DNA from: Rhizodiscina lignyota
Lineage: Eukaryota > Ascomycota > Dothideomycetes > Aulographales > Rhizodiscinaceae
Length of the DNA: 64,000 bases
NCBI GenBank assembly: GCA_010015805.1
Contig: ML978122.1
Location: 654,453 to 718,452, forward strand
Direction of reading: 5' to 3'
Every line of letters begins with the position of its first letter. Positions within the stretch are counted from its first letter, which is position 1. A model generated the notes under the pieces. It did not search any database. It saw only the letters and a list, made by a program, of their open reading frames with translations, and was not told the DNA's origin. Of the stretch, positions 46,112 to 55,401 are shown in pieces. The position numbers and the translations under genes were made by a program.

Positions 46112-47384
46112 CTTGTTTAAAACATCCTAAACAACGCACAATTGAGCGTTCAGAGGTAATATAAATTGCCTTGAAGAGCAAGAGATGACTAAGTCTAGGT
46201 ATTACAGCTTACCCGTCAGCTTTTATATCTCTTCGTCCACTTCTACGCTTCCTTCACGTTATCACTACCCCCATTGGGTACCACAGAGCTTCCGAGGATG
46301 TCGTCAACAGCTTTCGAGACACTGAATAGCGGAGAGAGGCAATCTCTGTAATTGACAAAGCGTAAGAGTTGTTTAAAGGTATGCTATTGTTCACTACACT
46401 CTACAGAACGTGCAATTGAACTTCCAAATATAATGCTAATTGCCTTGAAGTGCAAGAACTAATTAACTCTAGGCATTCCAGTATATTCGGCGGCCAGATA
46501 TTCAGTCACTTTCCAGCACGTCAACCACGATCCCCTCAATTGAGGACGGCGAATGGCTCGATGTGGCCTTGGACATCATGGCAGCATTTGAGTAGGCTCG
46601 TTACAGTATTTAAGTGAGCTTATGGGCCATGACTCTTGGAATCCACTCTATGCTCGTCAATGGTATCACAATCACCTTGGATGCCACTGAGCATGCCGGC
46701 CAACAGAAGCGGCATCACTCTGTTCTCCGAGACTGCCTTAAATGTTGCTCATACCATCAGGAAGGAGGATTTCGGCAAGGAGTCTTGGAAGCCCAGTCCG
46801 GCCGCTCACAATAGCCACGCTGCTCGGCCGCGTAAAACGCTGTACCTGCCTCAACGAGGCGATGAGAATTTATGGTCGAGTATGACTAAAAAGTTAGCCG
46901 TACCTTTCAAGGTATTGAACAGTTGTGATGTAAAGCCTCCATAGCTAACAAAGTAGGCAATTTGTTCAATAGTCCGTTACTGTCATATTGACTCCAAAGA
47001 ATGTAATATGGAGCTTTCATATATCATCTTTCTTGCCTTAACGTGCACAATCTACTCAACTTGAAGCGTTACAACTTGTCCGGCAGTTAACTATTTCGTG
47101 CCTCTCGAAGTTGTGTATACATGCCTGCCTTTCTTGAAGACTCTACAAGAGCACACGTATAATGGTCATAGATAAGACATAAGGGCATCACGTGCAAAGC
47201 ACTACCGTCTGGCATGACGCCGTATATTTGAAATTTCACCGAGTCAGTCATTTTAATTGAGCACGTTCGAAAGAACGTAAGATTGAGCATTCGGAGATAA
47301 TCTCAATTGCCGTGGAGTGTGAGATATGCTCGACTTCAGGTACCGCAGCTCGCCCGGTACCAACTATTTTGTCACGCTCGAGGC
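46112..47384. repeat. four diverged copies of a ~110-bp repeat (about 280-bp period)
   Basis: Copies at about 46112-46231, 46400-46515, 46985-47108 and 47262-47384 share the order ACGTGCAATTGAGC, TTC..A.ATAAT, AATTGCCTTGAAGTGCAAGA, CT..GCATTCCAG, with about 280-290, 590 and 280 bp spacing. The 590-bp gap is about two periods, so one unit in the middle is probably lost or too decayed. Upstream of copies A-C lies a shared TTGTTTAAA/TTGTTCAAT motif. Copy 4 runs into the last codons of the GH28 gene. I see no terminal inverted repeats or encoded transposase. Confidence 0.6.
46570..46830 (-). pseudogene. possible decayed coding relic inside the repeat tract
   Basis: On the minus strand, between repeat copies 2 and 3, a reading of about 40 codons (FKAVSENRVMPLLLAGMLSG, then IQGDCDTIDEHR) has protein-like composition but is bracketed by stops and frame changes. 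I do not recognise the family and no gene model is possible. It may be chance. Confidence 0.2.
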
Positions 47385-48809
47385 TGTACCGTTACATTTC
47401 ACCCCAACAACGTCTTCAGCATTGTCGCACACTACACGGGCGGGTGTGTTATCGGCACTATCCAAGAGATCTACCCCTTCAAAATGGATATCGCGGCAGG
47501 GTTGTGCAGCAGAGCAATTCAGCCCAATACCGTTCTCGCCATTCACCGTCCCCGTGACGTTGCTGAACGACAGGTCCTCGAACAGGAACGTCGACGTGTC
47601 GCAGTAATTGGCTTGATCGGCCACCTTGAAGTAGCACTTGTTGACGAAGACGCCCTGGCTTGTGTTGTCGACATGCAGGTTCTCAAAGGAAATGTTGGAC
47701 ACTCGTCCTGTTCCGCCGCCGCCTCCCTGCGGTGGTGTGCCCTCTTCATGGCCGACCCATGACTTGAAATACGCGCCGCCAGCGACGGTTCCTCCTCCAT
47801 ACGCCGGACTTATCAATTGGCTGACGGTAATGTCCGTTGCGGAGACATTGGTGATGAAGTCTGGTGCGCCCGGGTATTGGCCAACGCTACCAAAGGCAAC
47901 GCCGCCTCCAGTACAAGTTATGTTGCGGAAGACGAGGTTGGTTGAATTACCTTTTGGCGCGAGGCAATCGTCGCCGCCGTGGAAGACCCAGTCGGCCGCG
48001 AGAAAGTTGTTAACACGTATTGTGTTGATGCCGTCCGTGTTGGTTTCGTAGTTGGACCCGTTGCCTGCTGGATCCCTGTTCGTGCTGTTGAGATATATCG
48101 AAGTGAAGCTGACGTCCTGCGAGTCCTGCACATAGAAATTCCAGAACATGGACTGGCGGACCGAGAAATTGCGCACCGTCGCATTTGTGCTGTTGTAAAG
48201 CGTCAAGGGGATCGGGCGTCCGAACTGATTGCTGTGGCCGGCAGCACGGCCATACCATGCCTGACCGTTTCCTTCAATGCCACCCTGCATCCAGCCGCCG
48301 CCGTCAATGATGTAGTCTGAGCCTTCGACTATCCAGGCTGTCGACTGGTTCTGGAACTCGATACGGTGCGACTCATCGATCCAGTAGCCCAAGTCAGGCA
48401 CGAAGGAGAGCGTACCAAAGACGTTCAGAGTCGCGCCGACGAGACGCATAAGCAGGCGCTTACGAATGGTATATACATAAGGTGCTGGTAGCGTGATGGT
48501 CCCGCCCGTGCCGCAGGCAGAGACAGCGGCAAGAATCTGGCTAGAGTCATCCTGGCCCCAGCCGAGAGGGGTGACGATACACTCGGAACATTTTGATTTG
48601 GGAGAATATGAGAACGTAGATGGTTGAGACGCTGCAGCATCAGGATTAAGGAGAAGTGTGATTTGCGGAGAAGACATTGATGTAGTATCTGGAAAGTCAG
48701 TGCAGACATTTTTGGCCGTATGGGATGGCCACCACTGCCCTGCCGGATTCCATGACGCCTTCGTTAGGCCTGCGAATGCAGCAAAGACAAAAGTGGTGGA
48801 AAGCTTCAT
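47364..48809 (-). CDS. secreted GH28 pectinase-like glycosidase (polygalacturonase family)
   Basis: Single exon, 481 residues. A GTG/ATG-adjacent frame extends 3 codons upstream, but the ATG at 48809 opens a clear signal peptide (MKLSTTFVFAAFAGLTKA). The parallel beta-helix GH28 core has motif I NTDGINT (Asn257-Asp259) and motif II HGGDDC (Asp280, Asp281), the catalytic acids. Motif III, usually GHG, reads FGSVGQY and motif IV, usually RIK, reads YFK (347-349), so this is not a classic endo-polygalacturonase. It more likely acts as an exo-acting galacturonidase or on another pectic or glycan substrate. Ten or more NXS/T sequons fit secretion. The gene's last codons overlap the fourth copy of the ~110-bp repeat. 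Confidence 0.82.
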   Translation of the reverse strand: MKLSTTFVFAAFAGLTKASWNPAGQWWPSHTAKNVCTDFPDTTSMSSPQITLLLNPDAAASQPSTFSYSPKSKCSECIVTPLGWGQDDSSQILAAVSACGTGGTITLPAPYVYTIRKRLLMRLVGATLNVFGTLSFVPDLGYWIDESHRIEFQNQSTAWIVEGSDYIIDGGGWMQGGIEGNGQAWYGRAAGHSNQFGRPIPLTLYNSTNATVRNFSVRQSMFWNFYVQDSQDVSFTSIYLNSTNRDPAGNGSNYETNTDGINTIRVNNFLAADWVFHGGDDCLAPKGNSTNLVFRNITCTGGGVAFGSVGQYPGAPDFITNVSATDITVSQLISPAYGGGTVAGGAYFKSWVGHEEGTPPQGGGGGTGRVSNISFENLHVDNTSQGVFVNKCYFKVADQANYCDTSTFLFEDLSFSNVTGTVNGENGIGLNCSAAQPCRDIHFEGVDLLDSADNTPARVVCDNAEDVVGVKCNGTASSVTK

Positions 48810-49511
48810 CTCGTCCACATATATGTGCGTCTTGAGGCCCTGTATCGTACACCCATCTTTCCGGAAGGTATGTATCTTCTTACCGCTTTATACACGAGCC
48901 AGTAGAGCCTAGGAGCCGAGATCGGCGGAAGGTACATCTTGAAGCTGGACTCGATAGAGAATCTGACCTTCCTCCTGAGGAAACGCGAGATGGTTGCTGC
49001 GAGTCGACGTTAAAAATCTCGACAAATTATGTTGGCACGTGTTAGTGCAGCAATCCCTGTCCAGTACTAAGGAACTAGGATCCCCTGAGCGACAGATTTG
49101 GGTGGAGGGGTACCGAGCATTAGGTATGGTTGTACCGAGTTTTAGGTAGCGCAAACCCATAGATCTGGTTGCTTAGGAACCGGGAATCCACCCGTCGCGT
49201 CGCCTTGGCTTACATACTTAGCGTAGAAAGAGCGGCCATCAGCGCCGGGCATTTTGCACCGGAATCTTGATACGATGAGTGTTCATTAAGACTAAAGAGT
49301 ATCTCGCTTCACGAATCGACGATTTATTTCTGTCAAAGCTGCTATGCCCTTCAGCATCTCAGAAATTTGGTGTCCGTAGAGTACTGGAATCTTGCCCAGG
49401 GACCTTTCTACATAGTACATAGCGACTTCCTGTTAAAAACCTCCCCGTTGACGATTTCTGTTCACAACGAATGATGACGAAGGTGCCAGTGTTGGCGTCT
49501 TTCATTTGGTG
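48810..49511. other. intergenic; promoter of GH28 gene
   Basis: The GH28 promoter lies directly upstream of 48809. No further gene seen. Confidence 0.35.
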
Positions 49512-51437
49512 CTAGTGAATATCAGGTTCGTGAGCCTCATCTTCTTCCACATGCGGGTTTATCCGCCACCAGCTGGACTTAAGACCTTTCCAGAATTTCC
49601 CCCTCGTTGGAGCGTGAGATGGAAGGCCGCTGAGACTCGCTGCGACTTCTCTCGTGACTCTCTCCTCAACCGCTTCTGGAAGTCTAATAGAATGAGTATG
49701 AGGAAGGTGCTCGGTGCTCCGATCAGCCGACACTTCGACCACTCGCGCAATCTTCACTTCAACCACTAAACAAGCCTCTTCCCACATTATCTGTTCAGAA
49801 ATAGTTGCAAGAATGTTGTAGGGAAGACTCGACGCACTCGATCTCTTAAGGTCGTGAAGGGACGATAGAAAGCGACCCGAGAGATCTAGACTTTGACTAG
49901 AGCTGATGGGCGAATTGGGAACATCTTCTATGCTGACATTAACACCACACCAGACTGAGACCCATCTCGCCCTAGACTCGACATATCTTAATTCTCCGCT
50001 AAAACGGACAATTGCCATACGATAAGGAGGCCAGTCATTTTGATTGTGGTATAGTCGGCTAGGGCATATTAGAAGACCTGCTGTCCATTGAGTTGATTGG
50101 TGATCATCAGGCTGAGGGAGAGAAATCCGGAGAGTCCTGGCGTTCGCTTTCCAGGCTTTCTCAGGTGAAAAGTGGATATCCCACATCCTAGAATCAAATT
50201 CGGAATCCGGTGCCCAGCGGAAAAGACACATCTTGGAGCGCATTCCAATCCGGCGCTCGGTCGGGTCTCTTGTTGTATGCTCCTGTGTGATATATATCTC
50301 TTGCAGTCGAACATTTGATCTAAATTCTGCTACACTCAATTGGCCATCTCGGTCAAAGACGGAAACTCTTCCATCGGCCACCGAGCCTAACTTCTCCTGT
50401 AGTATCAAACCTATTGGCCCTCGTATATCATCTCGGTACCGACACTGGAGGATCCCTTGGTAGATTCTGTTTGCAATAGCGACGAGTGGCAACTGGATAT
50501 GGAGACCCCTGTGAGTCATGGTGAATGATTCGCTTGGGCTGTAGCGCTTATCGTACGCCTTAACAATTCTTGCGCCGCCTCTGAAGTATATGGGGTCTGT
50601 GGCTAGGATTTTGTTTTCCTGATCATGAGCAAATATCGATTGGTCGTCCGATACTCGAATTATTTCTTCTTGGAGTCGTATGAACGCCTTATCTCGTTCT
50701 CCATATATGAGCGGCATATTGACATCGAAAAGACCCAGCAAGCAGTAGGCCATATCCTCGACTCGTGAAGTGTGCCGGCCCGAGGCCCATGCCATCTTGT
50801 TTGCTATGCAAATATCGCCGTCTCGCAGAAGATCTGGATTTCTTAACACCATCCCATCAATACCTGTGATCCTTGAAATAGCGGCACTGAAAGTTTCTGC
50901 CTTGCTGCCTAGGAAACGCCAATCGGCAGCGTAGAATTCGATATGGCGAGGAGCAATCAGTTCTTGCAGCGTCCAACCTCTTGTAAACCATCTGCTCTTT
51001 GCGAATTCTGATTCCATCAACGTTTGCTCTTCGGCTGAACCAGGCTCGAACAGCTTGGACACACCGGGCATCCTGTCTCTGATGGAGAGGGGGACATTGC
51101 GCACATCCTCAAGGAATGCGAGACAAACTTTGGCCCGCTGATAGAATCGAAACATTGAGTTGATAGCCTCACTGAGCTCAGCGCTGCTCTTTTTGTCGAT
51201 GCAGCAAGTGTCGACCCATACGAAATTGAGCTTGAGTCTACGCGCTTTATTGCAGGCATTTTGAATTTTTCGAAATCCAGCAAGACCTTTGAGTTCATCA
51301 GTGGATCCCTGAAACTGCTGAAACGTGATCTCTTCTTTGCCCCATGTATGTGATAGGATCGCGTAGGGTGGCGTTTCGTCGTCCAGATACTCCACCAGCT
51401 CCAGAGCGTCCCGATCCACGCAGCGAATTAGCCTCAT
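49512..51437 (-). CDS. HET-domain (heterokaryon incompatibility) protein
   Basis: Single exon, 641 residues from ATG 51437. Another ATG-like codon lies four codons upstream, but the MRLIRC start matches the family. All three HET motifs (PF06985) are present: YAILSHTWG (25-33), FVWVDTCCIDK (72-82) and RGWTLQELIAPRHIEFYAADW (about 155). The HET domain is a cell-death-inducing module in fungal self/non-self recognition. No NACHT, WD40 or TPR repeats are visible after it; the C-terminal ~400 residues show AYCLLGLFDVNMPLIYGER and a long unassigned region of the type annotated DUF8212 in fungal databases. So this belongs to the HET-only/DUF8212 class, not the HET-E NLR class. No partner gene can be proved, though the adjacent genes on the minus and plus strands form an island. 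Confidence 0.9.
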   Translation of the reverse strand: MRLIRCVDRDALELVEYLDDETPPYAILSHTWGKEEITFQQFQGSTDELKGLAGFRKIQNACNKARRLKLNFVWVDTCCIDKKSSAELSEAINSMFRFYQRAKVCLAFLEDVRNVPLSIRDRMPGVSKLFEPGSAEEQTLMESEFAKSRWFTRGWTLQELIAPRHIEFYAADWRFLGSKAETFSAAISRITGIDGMVLRNPDLLRDGDICIANKMAWASGRHTSRVEDMAYCLLGLFDVNMPLIYGERDKAFIRLQEEIIRVSDDQSIFAHDQENKILATDPIYFRGGARIVKAYDKRYSPSESFTMTHRGLHIQLPLVAIANRIYQGILQCRYRDDIRGPIGLILQEKLGSVADGRVSVFDRDGQLSVAEFRSNVRLQEIYITQEHTTRDPTERRIGMRSKMCLFRWAPDSEFDSRMWDIHFSPEKAWKANARTLRISLPQPDDHQSTQWTAGLLICPSRLYHNQNDWPPYRMAIVRFSGELRYVESRARWVSVWCGVNVSIEDVPNSPISSSQSLDLSGRFLSSLHDLKRSSASSLPYNILATISEQIMWEEACLVVEVKIARVVEVSADRSTEHLPHTHSIRLPEAVEERVTREVAASLSGLPSHAPTRGKFWKGLKSSWWRINPHVEEDEAHEPDIH

Positions 51438-52081
51438 GGTGCATCCCAATTCCAGGTGTGGATAAAAGAGATAAGTCAGGAAGGCTTATCAAATGGCATA
51501 AAGAATCTTCATGAACCTCTCGTGCGGGGAGATCGGTAGGCTCTCGTATGGGAGACACGGCTCGTATGTACATATGGCTTGTTAGACATAGCGTCCCAGA
51601 GCCGGTATCAATGAATACGGAGAGCGGTCGGGAGCCATATTGCTGTGAACAGGCACAAAGTTTTAGAAGGAGTGTTGGAATGGGCGACTCACTGGAGTTG
51701 CAGACAGAAACCGCAAGGCTGTATACTTATAGTTGGTCGTGGGCAGGGCGACGTACTTAGTCAGGTTAAATAACGGTAACGCAGGTTTCAAAGAGGAAAC
51801 GCGCTTGGTGGCACAGTGTGGTGGAGAGGTCACTGAGAGACATTGTGTCTACATTTTATATAAGAGGTAGTATTTTTCTTGTCTAATAAAGCGACTATGC
51901 AATTTCAGCAGCTCAATATATGACCGTGCCCCGATACTTTGTTAGCCTGCCAGGAGGAGATCATAGCGTCACTAGCCTCTCCTGTATATAACCGAGCATT
52001 TCCCCTGGAGAGCTTCCTTCCTCAATCAAATCATTTCAACATTCGTGCTCTGTCACAGTCTCTAAGGCTCCATCATCCAGC
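51438..52081. other. promoter of the HET gene and orphan promoter
   Basis: Upstream of the HET gene. A TATATAA lies at 51985-51991, followed by a C/T-rich leader with CAAATCATTTCAACATTC, ending at an ATG at 52082 on the plus strand (see next feature). Confidence 0.45.
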
Positions 52082-52171
52082 ATGGAAAGCTCGAGGGTGA
52101 CGTATCAGTTGGCCTCAGGACAAGCTGTAACGCCTGAGGGCGAGCAGTTCTTGAACTTCACGAGAGAGTGA
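52082..52171 (+). CDS. possible small ORF or first exon behind a well-formed promoter
   Basis: A 29-codon frame (MESSRVTYQLASG, QAVTPEGEQFLNFTRE) follows a canonical TATATAA (51985-51991) and leader. Its 3' end is GAGAGAGTGAGA, a good 5' splice site, so it may be a first exon whose later exons are lost or missed. A candidate acceptor (CCATAG near 52230) would read on for about 19 residues. Which of the two applies is not resolved. Family not recognised. Confidence 0.3.
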   Translation: MESSRVTYQLASGQAVTPEGEQFLNFTRE

Positions 52172-52566
52172 GAAGGGCCGTCTCTGAAACCTCCCTTCCA
52201 AGTTTTTCGGAGATCTCCTGGGTGTAAATAACCATAGCGCTGCAACACGTATCGTATGCCGGCGGCTCGTTGAAGTATGGGTACCATGGATAGCACAATG
52301 ATACCAGGTTTCGAAGTCTGTACACAGCGATCGTCAAACTTCCTACAATTCCGCATCGCTGTAGCAGGATGCAGTGCGTGGAACTCGGTTCACTGAAGGC
52401 TGGGGCGATAGGACCAAGGCTAGACTCACCTGAGAGAATCAGTACACAAAACATTTACTAAATGCCTTTGGAGAAGCAGTCACCACTGGACAATGCTCTG
52501 ACCCCGTTACCGGCCCTGTCTCCGCCGACATTGTTTCTTTGCGTTTCATCCGAAGCCCATAAGGGC
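52172..52566. other. intergenic, 3' of the retropepsin-like gene
   Basis: Only short frames on both strands. One minus-strand frame starting MFCVLILS (52454) contains a possible donor, but no further support was found. Confidence 0.3.
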
Positions 52567-53943
52567 CTAGGATGACTGGGTGGTGGTCGACTGGCTCGTT
52601 GTAGTTGAGGCGGCGCCCGTGGTACTTGAATCCGTCGTCGAAGCAACTGATGCTATTCCAAGCTTCTTTTCAAGCTCAGCTCGTTCTACACTAGCCGTGA
52701 CCCGGTCATGCGCTTGATTGGCTTCCGTTCGATCCTGTTGGAAACTTTGCTGCGCCGCTCTAGCTTTCTTCCCAAGCTTGCTGAGCCCGAGCACTGCAAT
52801 GCGCTCCGCATCCGGTCCGACGCTTTGTGCGACTTCCCATACCCCGAGATGGTTCATCGTCCAGTCATGCGATAATATTATAGGAGTAAATAACTCGGGA
52901 ACGACGTACACCTGCACTTTCGCCATCTCGCTCTCTCCCGATTTATTCTTCCAGCAGAACTTCAGTTTGGTAATACCTCTAACGAGGATTGTCTGGTTAG
53001 GCGTAGCAGTCCAGAGGGCTCTTCGGTCGTCCGGTTTGGCTTCCTCGACGGTTAATCCAAGCTTCCGAGCTAGCTCTTCAGCAATGCAACAGTCAGTTGC
53101 ACCAGTGTCAAGCAATGCGTCTTTATGGACATCAAATAAACCATTTGATGCCCTGCACAAAGACACCGACAAGAAGGCCAAGGTGCCCCCACAAACCTGA
53201 AAACTATGAGTATTACATGACCTGTAGTTCAGTAGAATCTATACCTCGGTAGCGAGAGTACTCAGACTCATCGTTTCAACGTCGGAGGACCATTGTCGTG
53301 GTACAGTTTCATGACCCTGTATAAATGATGGGAGATTCCTCGGGGAGGCTCTCTCTGCGTATCTCTTGATGGTCCGGCTAAGTAGGATGTAACAAATGTC
53401 GTTAGTTGAACATTTGAGAGTTTCCATTTTCTCGAGCATCTTCTGTCTCTCTGTCATCTGCCAGATTATCTTTCGAATGGTACTGAAGGGCTCCGGGCCT
53501 GGATCAGTAGAGATCCCATACTTCCGACCAGCGCGTGTAAAGGCGTCAGAACGAGTTAATCTTGTAATTTTAGATGCAGCCACTATCACATCGATTAGAT
53601 TGTTGCAAATGCTCTCAACAGAATCTATGAAAGAATCGTATCGATAGCCTAGCAACTCCTTCAGCTGAAGCTCCGAGGTGTGTGGCTCCCTTCGGCCAGG
53701 GTCCAAGAATTCTCTAAGATTGATTTCAACGTTCATGTGGTTTCGAAGCTGCGTATATTGAGTCGCTAGTTCTTTCTTGAGCTTGAACAAGTCGTGCTGG
53801 ACTGATGATGATCTCGACTCAATTTGGAAAGTTTCTACTACCGAGACGCTTCGGGATAGGTGACCAGGGTGACCAAGAACTGTTTGGGATTTCTCAAGTC
53901 CAGACATGCCGTCAACCTTGTAGAAGATGCGTTCCAATTCCAT
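52567..53943 (-). CDS. helical N-terminal domain fused to retropepsin-like aspartyl protease domain
   Basis: Two exons, 53943..53245 and 53196..52567, giving 442 residues; the intron has GTATAG and TTTTCAG, and the junction reads TEV|CGG in frame. The N-terminal ~230 residues are helical and charged (FKLKKELATQYTQLRNHMNVE, KLLGYRYDSFIDSVESICNN), resembling a Fungal_N-type coiled region. The second part holds ALLDTGATDCCIAEELARKLGL, an aspartyl-protease active-site signature (Asp263) of retropepsin-like folds, followed by NQTILVRG and VVPELFTPIILSHDW. The C-terminal tail is Thr/Ser-rich. The start at 53943 is uncertain; the frame is open further up to 54003 without ATG. It is not a complete transposon polyprotein: no RT or RNase H is visible. 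Divergent from the DUF6594 gene. Confidence 0.65.
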
Positions 53944-54385
53944 CTGTCGAAGAGTTCGAGGCTGACGAGGATCGTGACAGTCGCGAGGTCTCTGGAGAAG
54001 CACGGTCGGATACGGCTATTGCGATTGTCCAGGATGTATCGTCGCAACGCGTCCAACTGGTTCGACAGCGTAGCCTTCTTAGCAGCTCTGTAGTAATTGC
54101 TATGGATGAACGTAAAGGGATGTAGCTGAGTCCGAGCTGCAGAATTTTGCCACGTCCCGTTTCATGACCCAACGTTGAACGTGGGGCAGTTTCGGCCTCA
54201 GGACCTAATTTCATACCTGCACGACGAGGCTGGGTCTTCGATTGAACTCAACGTGACATGTGGAGCATATAATCAGCCTCAAGCAATCAATATTTACTAT
54301 ACATCTTTCTCTTCTGCACCTGTCCGTTTCACATATACGAATTGGGAAGAGACCATTTCAAGAGACTATAAACAACTTCGTGAGA
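53944..54385. promoter_or_regulatory. bidirectional promoter region, retropepsin-like and DUF6594 genes
   Basis: 442 bp between two divergent start codons (53943 minus and 54386 plus). There is no room for another gene, so the two are likely to share regulation. Another minus-strand frame covers part of it but lacks a supporting start. Confidence 0.4.
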
Positions 54386-55401
54386 ATGACCGCTTCGAAA
54401 GTCAATTATGCAGCCTTTGCCGAGTTCCTCAGCACCCCTCCGGACGAACTGGCGCTACTAAGGTTCCGGGAGCTCAATATTCGCAATTTGCTATTCTATC
54501 AGGCTGAGCTGGTTCATCTCGGGCGTCAGCTCCGAGACATTGAAGACCTTGACGCCAGGCTACATCCGGAGCCTGAGAAGCGGGTTAACTACAGGTGGAC
54601 GCCGGCCATGGCCTCAAGACCGAGTAATACCGTAGCGCATACGAACTTGTCTTCTGCCACGCAAACCACAGCAGCCCCAAATGCACAGATTGCAATGTCG
54701 GCACCTGCTACGACAGCTGATCTCTACCGGGACAAAATGCTTGAGGTTCGCGAGACACTGGCGAAATACAGTATGTGGCCATTAAAATACATTGATTAGC
54801 TCTCACCTCTGTGCGTGCTAGATGAAGCACTCAATGCCTACGCCTTGCAGGAGGGATTGTCCGCTCCTCGCAAGGAAACAATTAAAGTGTATCGCGACTG
54901 GTTGGACCGTGAAGACCTCGGCGCGTCTTTCCTCTCAGGTGCCTTCGAAGACGTCTGGGACCCGAAATCGAGTACACAGGATTTCGTGAGTTTCACTCCG
55001 ACCCATGGTCTTGTACACTGGATTGGCCTGTTCCTGGTCCAATTGAAGTTCGTGTTATCGAGAGATAAAGGTCCCAGTCGAGTGTATAGCGTGAATAGCT
55101 CTGGTACAGGACAACTGGCCCGGGGAGTTTCAGTGATAATATCGAGCACATTTCCGGTGCTTCCGATTATCATCCTCTTTTTCATCAACGATCTGCTCGT
55201 GCGTATTGGGCTGATTTTGGTGTTCACCGCCGTATTTGCCGCTATACTGGTCTTCGGCACAAAGTTGGAACCTGACAAAGTGCTGGCAATCACTACCGCG
55301 TAAGCAATAGTCCAGTGGTTCTATGTGCGCATACTGAATTTTCCAGGATTGCGGCGTTACAAGTGGTATTTGTCGGAAGTACGGCCGACGTTCAAAAGTA
55401 A
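54386..55401 (+). CDS. DUF6594 membrane protein
   Basis: Three exons, 54386..54770, 54822..55299 and 55347..55401, giving 305 residues; donors GTATGT and GTAAGC, acceptors TGCTAG and TTCCAG. Residues 9-60 (FAEFLSTPPDELALLRFRELNIRNLLFYQAELVHL) match the DUF6594 opening, a helical pair seen across filamentous fungi. A Thr/Ala-rich linker follows, then DWLDRE.. and the C-terminal three membrane helices (about 231-251, 255-274 and 283-299, ending VVFVGSTADVQK). Members often sit near HET genes. The function is not known. The Thr-rich linker and missing signal peptide suggest a tail-anchored multi-helix protein. Regulation may be shared with the retropepsin-like gene. Confidence 0.85.

Noticed and set aside
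46050-47390. The ~110-bp repeat family as a classic transposon
   Set aside because: No terminal inverted repeats, target-site duplications, LTRs or transposase frames could be seen; only the diverged internal similarity supports it as a repeat.
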